The notes beneath the pieces were generated by a model that saw only the letters and a program-made list of their open reading frames with translations, was not told the origin of the DNA and ran no database searches. Both the position numbers and the translations under genes were made by a program. From Sunxiuqinia sp963677175 (GTDB lineage: Bacteria > Bacteroidota > Bacteroidia > Bacteroidales > Prolixibacteraceae), in NCBI GenBank assembly GCA_963677175.2, contig CAXXES010000004.1:930001-994000 (forward strand): a stretch of DNA of 64,000 nucleotides, written 5' to 3'. Below, piece by piece: positions 26,330 to 34,719 of this stretch. Positions within the stretch are counted from its first letter, which is position 1, and each line of letters begins with the position of its first letter.

Positions 26330-26875
26330 ATGAAAAGCGACCAGCAAATTTTAGCTGAACTCAAGAACGAAAGCACCAGACAAGCTGCTTTCCGCGCTTT
26401 GGTGTCCTTATACAAGGAACGCCTGTACTGGCATATTCGCAAGATTGTACTCAGCCATGATGATGCGGATGATGTTTTGCAAAACACCTTCGTCAAAGTA
26501 TGGCGCAACATTGATAATTTTCGTGAAGAGTCCGGCTTGTTTACCTGGCTATATCGCATAGCAACAAACGAATCGCTGACCTTCATAAACCAAAAAAAGA
26601 AACGGGCGTTTTTAACTCATGATGAAACCAACGACTACATCATTGAAAACTTGCAAACCGACCCTTATTTTGATGGCGATGATATTCAATACCGCTTACA
26701 AAAAGCCATTGCCCGCTTGCCCGACAAACAACGCCTGGTCTTTAACATGCGCTATTACGACGACATTAAATACCAGGATATGGAGAAAATACTGGAAACA
26801 TCGGCCGGCGCGTTGAAAGCATCGTATCATCATGCCGTGAAAAAAATTGAAGAATACTTAAAATCAGAAGAGTAA
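26330..26875 (+). CDS. ECF-type RNA polymerase sigma factor
   Basis: A 181-residue group 4 sigma factor. Region 2 includes YWHIRKIVLSHDDADDVLQNTFVKVW and NIDNF. Region 4 is RLPDKQRLVFNMRYYDDIKYQDMEKILETS, a helix-turn-helix that recognises the -35 element. It is the first gene of a trio with a small membrane protein and a periplasmic helical protein. That arrangement is repeated in many Bacteroidota and suggests an envelope-stress circuit in which the second gene acts as the anti-sigma factor (inference). No SusCD is attached, unlike the sigma gene at 53 kb. Confidence 0.9.
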   Translation: MKSDQQILAELKNESTRQAAFRALVSLYKERLYWHIRKIVLSHDDADDVLQNTFVKVWRNIDNFREESGLFTWLYRIATNESLTFINQKKKRAFLTHDETNDYIIENLQTDPYFDGDDIQYRLQKAIARLPDKQRLVFNMRYYDDIKYQDMEKILETSAGALKASYHHAVKKIEEYLKSEE

Positions 26876-26930
26876 CAGAAATCGGGAACAATCGGCATTA
26901 AACTTTTTTAAATTCAAAGAGTCCAAGCGA

Positions 26931-27398
26931 ATGATGAATGAAAAGAAAAACATAGGGACCGAATTGCAAAATCTATCATCCAAGCCTCCATTCAAGGTTC
27001 CGGATGGTTATTTTGACAGCCTGGAAGATCAAATTGAAGCCAGAATTGCAGAAGAAACAATGCCTGTTTCGTCCAAAGGAAAACTGATCCGGATGATGAA
27101 GCCTATATTGGCAATGGCCGCCAGTTTCGCTCTTATTTTTATGCTTGTTTATTATCCGTTAAGCGTTTTTCTACCCAATTATTTGGCTAAAAACGCCACG
27201 ATTACAGCAAGTGAAACAGAACCAACAGCCGACGACGATGTGGTGATTTCATACTTTACCAGTTCGGCAAATTCATTTTACGAGCTTTTGAACAGCGAAG
27301 AAGAGACACCTGAAAATGAGGTTAATGAGCAGGAAATGCTCGACTATTTAGCTGTCGCGATGAATGAAGCTGAGATTTATGCTGAATTAATAAATTGA
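26931..27398 (+). CDS. Membrane protein of sigma trio, probable anti-sigma factor
   Basis: A 155-residue protein. Its cytoplasmic N-terminus (FKVPDGYFDSLEDQIEARI) has the PxGYFxxL pattern common in small Bacteroidota proteins encoded beside ECF sigma genes. One transmembrane helix (residues about 56-75, ILAMAASFALIFMLVYYPL) follows. The acidic periplasmic tail is Glu/Asn-rich. It lies 55 bp after the sigma gene. Topology and position fit an anti-sigma factor, but no zinc-binding HxxxCxxC motif is present, so the role is inferred from context. Confidence 0.6.
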   Translation: MMNEKKNIGTELQNLSSKPPFKVPDGYFDSLEDQIEARIAEETMPVSSKGKLIRMMKPILAMAASFALIFMLVYYPLSVFLPNYLAKNATITASETEPTADDDVVISYFTSSANSFYELLNSEEETPENEVNEQEMLDYLAVAMNEAEIYAELIN

Positions 27399-27417
27399 TC
27401 ATTTAAAATCAAATGAC

Positions 27418-27882
27418 ATGAAAAGACTTATTTTATTTCTTGTGACCATAGTCGCGGCTTCAGGTGTCTTAATGGCGCAATCAGGCCAAAAGCACAATGA
27501 AGACTGGATGAAAAAAATCAAAGCAGAAAAAGTTGCCTTTTTGACGCATAAACTCGAACTGACGCCGGGTGAAGCCCAGAAATTCTGGCCTGTTTATAAT
27601 GAGTTTGAAGAAAAACGTTTCGATATCCACATGAAAAGGAGGTACATGGAAATGGAAACCATGGATAATCTTGAAGGATTGAGCCAGGAACAACTAAAAG
27701 AGATATCGCTTGATTTTATCAATCTTGTTCAGCAGGAGGCCGACCTGATGAAGGCATACAATGACCGTTTTTTTCAGGTTTTACCGGCCAAAAAGGTGGT
27801 TATGCTTTACGATATGGAAAATGATTTCCGCTCGCACATGCTGAAAGAATACAAGGAAAAACAAAAGGACGACAACCGGTAA
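27418..27882 (+). CDS. Periplasmic Spy/CpxP-like helical protein
   Basis: A 154-residue secreted protein with signal peptide ending LMAQS. The mature part is helical and charged, with LELTPGEAQKFWPVYNEFEEKR near residues 44-65. This LTxxEAQKFWPVYNE block is common in proteins annotated in Bacteroidota as sensors of ECF-type sigma factors. It resembles Spy/CpxP chaperones in size and helical make-up. It starts 19 bp after the membrane protein and completes the trio. The likely role is sensing misfolded protein in the periplasm. Confidence 0.65.
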   Translation: MKRLILFLVTIVAASGVLMAQSGQKHNEDWMKKIKAEKVAFLTHKLELTPGEAQKFWPVYNEFEEKRFDIHMKRRYMEMETMDNLEGLSQEQLKEISLDFINLVQQEADLMKAYNDRFFQVLPAKKVVMLYDMENDFRSHMLKEYKEKQKDDNR

Positions 27883-27959
27883 GCTGACGATCCAGGCGTT
27901 AACATGAGTTCGCTTTTACAAGAAAGACAAAGATCAGAGATAAAAATTTTTGAATGCAA

Positions 27960-27979
27960 GAGGCCGAAATTTCGGCCTC
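27960..27979. terminator. Bidirectional terminator-like palindrome
   Basis: A perfect 20-bp palindrome (GAGGCCGAAA joined to its complement) lies between the convergent sigma trio and hutH, two bases from the hutH stop. AT-rich sequence flanks both sides. Confidence 0.75.
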
Positions 27980-27981
27980 AT

Positions 27982-29481
27982 TTATTTATGAAACTTTCCA
28001 TGTTCCATAAAAGTGATGGTTTCATTAATTCCCTCATACATCAGGCAATCCTCGCGAACAAAGGGCACGTGTCTGCGATATTCCCGAAGAAAGTCTTCCA
28101 GGTAAGGCGAGGTCTTCTGCGGTTTTCGAAACTCCATGGCCTGTGCCCCATTATACAGCTCAATGGCTAATACTTTCAACACATTGTCCGTCACCTTCAA
28201 GGCTTTTGTTGCGGCATTGCCCCCCATACTTACGTGGTCTTCCTGCTCGTTCGACGATGGAATGGAGTCGACCGAAGCTGGTGTGCACAACTGCTTGTTC
28301 TGACTCACAATGGAGGCTGCGGCGTACTGCGGGATCATAAAGCCGGAGTTTAAGCCCGGGTTGGCGACCAAAAACTCGGGCAACCCACGTTCTCCGGAAA
28401 TCAGCCGGTAGGTTCGCCGTTCCGAGATACTGGCCAATTCGGAAAGCGCTATGGCTAAGAAATCGAGTGAAAGCGCCAAAGGTTCGCCATGAAAGTTCCC
28501 TCCGCTAATGATTAAATCGTCATCCGGAAAAACCGTTGGATTATCGGTTACTGAGTTGATTTCAGTTTCCACCACGCGCGACACATAGTCTACCGTATCT
28601 TTCACGGCACCATGAACCTGTGGAATGCAGCGGAATGAATACGGATCCTGCACATGTTCCTTCTTCCGGCTGATCAGCTCACTCCCTTCGAGCAACTTGC
28701 GAAAATTCTCAGCCGTATCGATCTGGCCCGCATGCGGACGAATCTGCTGCACCTGGGCCATAAAGGGCTCAATCAGCCCATCAAAGCTATCCAGCGACAG
28801 GGCTCCGATTACATCGGCATATTTTACCACTTTAAAAGCTTTCAGCAAAGTATAAACACCGTGCGCGCTCATAAACTGGGTGCCATTCAAAAGCGCCAGG
28901 CCTTCTTTTGCTTCCAACCTGACAGGCTCCCAGCCTTTTTCAGTCAACACATCAGCCGACTTCACTTTCTGCCCGCGATAATTGACGGTGCCCAGCCCCA
29001 ATAAAGGCAAAAATAGCATGGCCAAAGGTGCTAAATCGCCACTGGCGCCGAGCGAGCCCTGCTCAAACACTTCAGGCAAAATGCCTTCGTTAAACAAATC
29101 CAGGATCCGCTGAACGGTTTTCAGCTGTACGGCCGAATTTCCTTTAGCCAGGGCATGGGCTTTCAGCAACAACATCAGCCGGACAATATCCTGCGGAATT
29201 TCATCGCCAATATTGCAGGCGTGCGAAACCACCAGGTTTTCCTGCAACTTACTCAGCTCGGCCTTCGACACTTTAATGTCGCACAAGGCGCCAAAACCGG
29301 TGTTGATTCCGTAAATCGGATCTTCACTTTCGGCCAGTTTTTTATCGAGAAAAGCTTTTGATTTTTGAATCAACGCGACCGACTCGTCGGAAAGAACCAG
29401 TTTTTTCTTTTCTTCCAGAATGGCCTCAATGATTCTGAAGCTGAGGGGTGCAGGACTGATCGTATGAATTTTAGACTCCAT
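27982..29481 (-). CDS. hutH: Histidine ammonia-lyase
   Basis: A 499-residue HutH. The Ala146-Ser147-Gly148 triad in GSLGASGDLAPLA cyclises to the MIO electrophile. Also present are YGINTGFGALCD near residue 57 and LNGTQFMSAHGVY. The enzyme releases ammonia from histidine to give urocanate, the first step of histidine catabolism. The other hut genes are not in the window. It lies 162 bp downstream of hisS on the same strand. Aromatic lyases share the fold, but NGTQFM and the overall wording match the histidine branch. Confidence 0.93.
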   Translation of the reverse strand: MESKIHTISPAPLSFRIIEAILEEKKKLVLSDESVALIQKSKAFLDKKLAESEDPIYGINTGFGALCDIKVSKAELSKLQENLVVSHACNIGDEIPQDIVRLMLLLKAHALAKGNSAVQLKTVQRILDLFNEGILPEVFEQGSLGASGDLAPLAMLFLPLLGLGTVNYRGQKVKSADVLTEKGWEPVRLEAKEGLALLNGTQFMSAHGVYTLLKAFKVVKYADVIGALSLDSFDGLIEPFMAQVQQIRPHAGQIDTAENFRKLLEGSELISRKKEHVQDPYSFRCIPQVHGAVKDTVDYVSRVVETEINSVTDNPTVFPDDDLIISGGNFHGEPLALSLDFLAIALSELASISERRTYRLISGERGLPEFLVANPGLNSGFMIPQYAAASIVSQNKQLCTPASVDSIPSSNEQEDHVSMGGNAATKALKVTDNVLKVLAIELYNGAQAMEFRKPQKTSPYLEDFLREYRRHVPFVREDCLMYEGINETITFMEHGKFHK

Positions 29482-29643
29482 CTTTTTTTATTTTAAATCG
29501 TTCAACAATTACATATCAAAAAAAAGAAAGCGTCCAATTCACGGGCAGCGGGTGTCACACCCAAACGCCTTTACAGGGCGGTCATCACGTCCAATCAGTT
29601 TTGTTCTTCCAGACCACATGTCCGCAAGAACGTTAAATTCAGC

Positions 29644-31008
29644 TTATTCAGAAAGGATTTTTATCAGTTCTTCGGGAGTGACCAATTGCTGTTCGCCTGA
29701 CTTCATTTCCTTCAGTGTCAGCTTTCCCTGGTTCATTTCTTCCTCGCCCACCATGACCACAAAAGCCACTTGCTTACGATCCGCCCAGGTCATTTGCTTT
29801 TTCATTTTGGCCGGTTCAGGATAGATCTCCGCATTGACCTTACTGGCACGCAACTTAGCCAGAATAGGCAAGCAATAGGCTTCTTCCTTTTTACCAAAAT
29901 TGACGAACAGCACTTTGGTTGAAGCCACAGCTTCTTCAGGAAACAGCTCCAATTGCGTCATCACATCATAGATGCGGTCGGCTCCAAACGAAATGCCCAC
30001 ACCCGAGACATCGGGCATACCAAAAATACCGGTTAAGTCGTCGTAGCGGCCACCGCCACAAATGCTGCCAATTTGTACATCTTTGGCCTTCACTTCAAAA
30101 ATAGCGCCGGTGTAATAATTCAGGCCACGGGCCAGGGTCAGGTCCAATTCCACCTCAGTGTTCAGCTCAAATCCAGTCAGGTAGGCAAACAACGTCCGCA
30201 TTTCGTCCACGCCCTTTTTTCCTGCCACTGAATCGCCAATCACCGCTTCAATCTGATCCAGCTTTTCGGCATTTGTTCCACTCAGCTTCAAAATGGGTTG
30301 CAATTTGTCAATCGCTTCCTGTGACACCCCTTTTTCCAACAGCTCGAGGTTTACCTTTTCCAAGCCAATCTTGTCGAGCTTATCAATAGCCACGGTAATA
30401 TCGATGATCCGGTCGGCTTCGCCAATGGTTTCGGCAATGCCTGCTAAGATCTTCCGGTTGTTGATTTTTACCACCGTATTGATTAGCAGCTGATTGAAGA
30501 CATCGTTGATAATTTGAACCAGTTCCAATTCATTCAACAACGAATCACTTCCAACGATATCCACATCGCACTGGTAAAACTCGCGATAGCGACCTTTTTG
30601 CGGGCGGTCAGCGCGCCAAACGGGTTGAATTTGGTAGCGTTTAAACGGAAAGGAAATTTCGTTGCGATGCTGCACCACAAAGCGGGCAAAAGGTACGGTC
30701 AAATCGTAGCGCAAGCCCTTCTCCGAAATCTTATTGGTAAGCCGGATACTGTTGCGCTCCTGCAACTCCTGCTCATCCACTTTCGAAATAAAATCACCTG
30801 AATTCAGAATCTTAAACAGCAGCTTATCGCCTTCTTCACCATACTTCCCCATCAGGGTTGAAAGGTTTTCCATCGCCGGGGTTTCAATGGGTTGAAAGCC
30901 GTAACACTGAAAAATTTCCTTCACCGTATCGAAAATATAATTCCGGCGAGCCATCTCTACCGGCGAAAAGTCACGTGTTCCTTTTGGAATCGAAGGTTTC
31001 TGAGCCAT
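29644..31008 (-). CDS. hisS: Histidyl-tRNA synthetase
   Basis: A 454-residue class II synthetase. Motif 2 contains RYQIQPVWRADRPQKGRYREFYQCDVDIVG, and the histidine-specific motifs are RGLNYYTGAIFEV and GGGRYDDL. Motif 3 is GVGISFGADRIYDV. A C-terminal anticodon-binding domain begins near residue 360. It charges tRNA-His in the cytoplasm. The N-terminus (PSIPKGTRDFSP) is standard, so the start is sound. Confidence 0.97.
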   Translation of the reverse strand: MAQKPSIPKGTRDFSPVEMARRNYIFDTVKEIFQCYGFQPIETPAMENLSTLMGKYGEEGDKLLFKILNSGDFISKVDEQELQERNSIRLTNKISEKGLRYDLTVPFARFVVQHRNEISFPFKRYQIQPVWRADRPQKGRYREFYQCDVDIVGSDSLLNELELVQIINDVFNQLLINTVVKINNRKILAGIAETIGEADRIIDITVAIDKLDKIGLEKVNLELLEKGVSQEAIDKLQPILKLSGTNAEKLDQIEAVIGDSVAGKKGVDEMRTLFAYLTGFELNTEVELDLTLARGLNYYTGAIFEVKAKDVQIGSICGGGRYDDLTGIFGMPDVSGVGISFGADRIYDVMTQLELFPEEAVASTKVLFVNFGKKEEAYCLPILAKLRASKVNAEIYPEPAKMKKQMTWADRKQVAFVVMVGEEEMNQGKLTLKEMKSGEQQLVTPEELIKILSE

Positions 31009-31163
31009 AGTCTGTCTTTTTATTCGAGCAGCAAAAGTAACTAAAAACAGGAAAAGCCGGAATGGATCCGGCTGTTTTCCGTTAGTGAAAAGTTTTTCGA
31101 TAAGATTTTTCCTACGTTTGGTTTCTGGCTCCTCCCCGTGGGAGGTTAGGAGGGACCCCTAAT

Positions 31164-31331
31164 TCAAAAAACGAATGGCCAGGGATAGCGGTAAAATTCG
31201 CCTTCGTTGGCCTTGATAGCCGCTAGGATGGTAAAAACCAAAGCTGCGATACCAATAACAGCCATGAGCAGCAGTCCGATGCCAATGTTATTTTTTACGC
31301 AAATTAGGGAAGTCACGGCGAAAATCAAAGG
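31164..31331 (-). pseudogene. 3' remnant of a DUF4870-type membrane protein gene
   Basis: Read on the minus strand, 55 codons without start end in a normal stop. They encode IGIGLLLMAVIGIAALVFTI and AAIKANEGEFYRYPWPFVF, which match the last helix and the A-I-K-A-N-x-G-x-x-Y-R-Y-P tail of DUF4870 proteins. A TGA lies directly upstream in frame (31332-31334), and the 42-bp repeat array begins about 50 bp beyond, where the rest of the gene should be. It is too short for the usual protein of about 110 residues. It looks like a gene broken at the edge of the repeat region. Confidence 0.6.
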
Positions 31332-31384
31332 TCAAGTTTTCCTGCGAATATTAAACATTCGCTGTTGCCGATTAAATGTTCTCT

Positions 31385-31594
31385 GTTGCTGAAACAATCG
31401 GCAAGGTTGCCGCAAACATATTCCCCTTTGCCGAAACAATCGGCAACGTTGCCGCAAAGATATTCTCCGTTGCCGTAAAGCCCGGCAACGCCGCCGCAAA
31501 GATATTCCGTGTTGCCGCAAGGCTCGGCAAGGCTGCCGAAAAGATATTCCGTGTTGCCGCAAAGCTCGGCAAGACTGCCGCAAAGATATTCCAT
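31385..31594. repeat. 42-bp tandem repeat array, five units
   Basis: Units start at 31385, 31427, 31469, 31511 and 31553. Each 42-bp unit is two 21-bp halves. The first (GTTGCCGCAAAGCTCGGCAAG) folds as TTGCCG/CGGCAA with a 7-nt loop. The second is close to GCTGCCGCAAAGATATTCCGT. A related 44-bp word, ATTCGCTGTTGCCGATT with neighbours, flanks the array at 31346-31389 and 31598-31641. All six frames stay largely open and give 14-residue repeats in each, so no single coding frame is favoured. It lies between the DUF4870 remnant and the 3' end of the acyl-CoA synthetase gene. Confidence 0.88.
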
Positions 31595-31656
31595 AGAGAA
31601 TATTGAATATTCGCTGTTGCCGATTCAATACTCTCTATTGCCGACAGCAGCGAATA

Positions 31657-33732
31657 TCAATCAAGGCGAGGATTCTTCTCAATGCGAATCCGGGCATCGA
31701 CGGCCAGAATCCGATCGCCTTTGCCCAGCAAGGGATTGATGTCCATCTCTTTAATTTCGACAGCGAATCGCAACATGCTCGACAAGCGAACAATGATCTC
31801 GGCAAACTTACGCTGGTTAGCGCCTTCCTGCCCCCGGTAGCCTTTAATGATTTGGTACGATTTCAGGTTTTTGATCATGGACGACGCCTCACAAATGCTC
31901 AGCGGAGCCAATCCGGAGGTGACATCTTTCAACACTTCCACCATGGTTCCGCCCATACCACAAAGGACAATGTGTCCAAAGCGGTCTTCGTATTTTGCCC
32001 CCAGGAACAGCTCAATTCCGGAGGCCATCTCGGCCATCAGTACCGCTTCGGTTTCCGGGATATTGATGAGCCGGTTAAACTCATGCAGCACGGTTTCCTT
32101 ATCGTGCACGTTCAGCACGACACCCCGCACGTCACTTTTATGAACCGGCCCAATGACTTTCATCACCAAGGGCCAGCCCAGTTGTCCGGTAGCCTGCAAC
32201 GCTTCATCGGGAGTTTTGACCACCAGCTCTTGTACCCGGGGAATACCGGCCGCATCAAACAGACGGTGAATAATTTCGGGCGGCTGATAGCCATTGCTGG
32301 CCTGATCCACAATCCGGCGGATTTCGGGGATGTCCACCCCATCGAGAAAAATTTCATCGGTATGCGGCTTGAGTGTGCCAGCCACTTTCGCCAAAGCCCG
32401 TCCAAGCAAGACTTCGTCGGGGAAGTTCACATTCCCTTCGGACAGAAAATAAGCCACATCGTCGCTTACATTAATCACCGACGGCAGAATGGGATAAATA
32501 GGCTTTTTGCAGGTGCGCATCTTGCCGTTCAACACTTCATATACGTCGCCCACCGGGAAAAGGCCCGGGCTTCCGTAAATGACCGCCATCCCATCTACTT
32601 CATTAAAATCGTTGTCGCAGGCGTCAATAATGGCGCCCAGCTGTTCGGCATTGCCCGTAGCCAAAAAATCGATGGGGTTCTCAACCGATGACCCGGGAAA
32701 AAGCTTTTCTTTCAAGCGATCTTTTTGGGGCGAATCCTGAATTTGGGGAATCTTCAAACCACCAGCTTCCAGTGCATCGGTCAGCATAACCGCGGGCCCG
32801 CCGGCATGAGTAATAATGGCCATGCGTTTGCCCTTCATCTCTTTACACATAAACACGCAGCCCACGGTGGTCAGTTCCTCACGTCCATAGCAGCGCACAA
32901 TCCCCGCCTTCCGGAACAAGGCTTCAACCGCAGAATCGGAGCTGGCCATCGCCCCGGTATGCGACGAAGCGGCCCGGCTCCCGGCATCGCTGCTGCCAGC
33001 TTTGATGGCGGCAATTTTGCAGCCTTTCCGAATAAGAGAAGAAGCGTGCTTCAATAGCTTGTCCGGATTTTGAATGCTTTCGATATAGAGTAATTTGACC
33101 CGGGTGCTGGTTTTGGGATCAAACACCTCATCCATAAATTCCAGCACATCTTCAACCCCCACCTGGGCCGAGTTGCCGACCGAAAAAACGCTGGCAAAAT
33201 GCAAACCTTTCGGAATGCCCGACTCCATGATAAATACGGCTGTAGCACCCGAACTGGAAATGAAATCGCAGCCCATTTGGTCGAGTTTGGGAACCGGCGT
33301 GGTGAAAACGCTGGCATGTGCCGGCGTGATAATTCCAATGCAGTTGGGGCCAATCAGCGAAGCTCCGTAACGATTCACCGTTTCAACAATTTGTTGTTCC
33401 AGTTGCCGGCCTTCTTCGCTTTCTTCACTAAAACCCGCCGAAATGATGATGATGCCCTTCGCTTTTTTGTCGCGGCACAACTGCAAGGTCATTTCGGGAC
33501 AAAATCGGGCCGGAACAGCCAGAACCGCAGTCTCCACCTCCGGCAATTCGTCGATTGACGGATGAGTTTCAATTCCCTGAACCACTTCGGTTTTGGGATT
33601 AACCACATACAAATCGCCTTCGAAATGATTATCCACCAAGTTTTTGAGCAATTTGCCTCCGGGTTTGGAAACATCGTTTGAAGCGCCTACAACTACAATA
33701 CTTTTGGGCCAGATGAGTTCTCGTGTCAGCAT
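31657..33732 (-). CDS. ADP-forming acetate/acyl-CoA ligase, fused alpha-beta
   Basis: A 691-residue fusion of the alpha and beta parts of NDP-forming acyl-CoA synthetase. The alpha part has the CoA-binding Rossmann start (SIVVVGASNDVSKPGGKLL), LIGPNCIGI and His258 in SSHTGAMASS, the phosphohistidine site. The beta part is an ATP-grasp domain from about residue 470 (GWPLVMKVIGPVHKSDVRGV). It converts acyl-CoA, ADP and phosphate to acid, CoA and ATP, a substrate-level ATP step of fermentation. It is divergent from the stress protein with only 41 bp between starts. Confidence 0.92.
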   Translation of the reverse strand: MLTRELIWPKSIVVVGASNDVSKPGGKLLKNLVDNHFEGDLYVVNPKTEVVQGIETHPSIDELPEVETAVLAVPARFCPEMTLQLCRDKKAKGIIIISAGFSEESEEGRQLEQQIVETVNRYGASLIGPNCIGIITPAHASVFTTPVPKLDQMGCDFISSSGATAVFIMESGIPKGLHFASVFSVGNSAQVGVEDVLEFMDEVFDPKTSTRVKLLYIESIQNPDKLLKHASSLIRKGCKIAAIKAGSSDAGSRAASSHTGAMASSDSAVEALFRKAGIVRCYGREELTTVGCVFMCKEMKGKRMAIITHAGGPAVMLTDALEAGGLKIPQIQDSPQKDRLKEKLFPGSSVENPIDFLATGNAEQLGAIIDACDNDFNEVDGMAVIYGSPGLFPVGDVYEVLNGKMRTCKKPIYPILPSVINVSDDVAYFLSEGNVNFPDEVLLGRALAKVAGTLKPHTDEIFLDGVDIPEIRRIVDQASNGYQPPEIIHRLFDAAGIPRVQELVVKTPDEALQATGQLGWPLVMKVIGPVHKSDVRGVVLNVHDKETVLHEFNRLINIPETEAVLMAEMASGIELFLGAKYEDRFGHIVLCGMGGTMVEVLKDVTSGLAPLSICEASSMIKNLKSYQIIKGYRGQEGANQRKFAEIIVRLSSMLRFAVEIKEMDINPLLGKGDRILAVDARIRIEKNPRLD

Positions 33733-33773
33733 AAATTCAGTCTATTTTCATCAAAAATACGAATTCCCTGTTC

Positions 33774-34625
33774 ATGACTGCTGATATTATTAATAGATTT
33801 GGCAACGAAATGGCAAATCTGACAGAACAACGAATCATGGTTCACTGCGACTTTTCAAAGTCGATGAACAACGCGATTGTGCACGGCGTGCAAATGGCCA
33901 ATATTTTTCGAAAGGAATTGTGCTTGTTTCATCCGTTGCTGCAGAAAGGGAAAGCAGAAAAACTGGCCGTTCAAAAGGTGCTGTCCAAAATTATTCACCA
34001 CTTGAAAGAAGATCTGCCCGACATCCCCATTTCCAGCCTGACACTGAAAGGCGGGCTGTCCGACTGCATTGACCGGATTGCGGAACAATACGATGGAATC
34101 ATGCTAGTACTGACTTCGGAGAACGTGAAAGCCAAATTGCCCGCGCTGCAAGTCAGCCAAATTCCGTTCTTGTTTGTCAATGGACACCAGCCCGAATCGC
34201 TACGCTACAAAAACGTGCTGCTCCCGGTCGATTTCAGAAAAGTAATGAAAGACACCTCGCTTTGGGCCAGTTATTTTGCCCGCTTCAATAAGGCAGATGT
34301 AACGGTTTTTCCTGCGGTGGAAAAGAATAAGGATCACGCGGTCATGATTCGCAAAAACGTAAAGTTCATCAAGCATTTGCTAGCCAACCTTAAGCTTGAT
34401 TTTCAAATCTCAAACAGTCGCAAGGGGAGTTTCGGATTGCCTTTTGATGCCTTGCAACGCTGCCAGGACGAAAAGCACGATTTACTCATCATCCCTTCTA
34501 GTAAAAACATCAGCCTCATCGACCTGATTATTGGCTTACCCGAAGCAAAAATCATCAAAAAGGCCAATCACTTGCCGGTGCTTTGTATCAACCCCAAACG
34601 CGATATGTATATTCTGTGTGATTGA
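33774..34625 (+). CDS. Universal stress protein, tandem UspA domains
   Basis: A 283-residue protein with two UspA-like Rossmann domains, joined near residue 140. The first begins IMVHCDFSKSMNNAIVHGVQMA and the second NVLLPVDFRKVMKDTSLWASYFA. The ATP-binding G-x2-G-x9-GS signature is not intact in the second domain (SFGLPFDALQ), so nucleotide binding is uncertain. Tandem USPs are common in Bacteroidota. It is divergent from the ADP-forming ligase and may share a regulatory region with it, hinting at a link with energy state (inference). Confidence 0.82.
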   Translation: MTADIINRFGNEMANLTEQRIMVHCDFSKSMNNAIVHGVQMANIFRKELCLFHPLLQKGKAEKLAVQKVLSKIIHHLKEDLPDIPISSLTLKGGLSDCIDRIAEQYDGIMLVLTSENVKAKLPALQVSQIPFLFVNGHQPESLRYKNVLLPVDFRKVMKDTSLWASYFARFNKADVTVFPAVEKNKDHAVMIRKNVKFIKHLLANLKLDFQISNSRKGSFGLPFDALQRCQDEKHDLLIIPSSKNISLIDLIIGLPEAKIIKKANHLPVLCINPKRDMYILCD

Positions 34626-34719
34626 CCACCCGTTGAGTTCCTATAATTCAAAATTTTATTATTCCTTTGTAAAACGACCAAAAAGACGGTTCGGATAAAC
34701 CATTCAACACGAAGAAATC

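Noticed and set aside
31325..31628. Overlapping frames in the 31.4-kb array with 14-residue repeats
   Set aside because: All six frames are open simply because 42 is divisible by three; Cys-rich or Ala-rich versions appear with equal quality.
31603..32691. Long 362-residue plus-strand frame
   Set aside because: Antisense to the ADP-forming ligase, which has clear family motifs; composition is that of a shadow frame.
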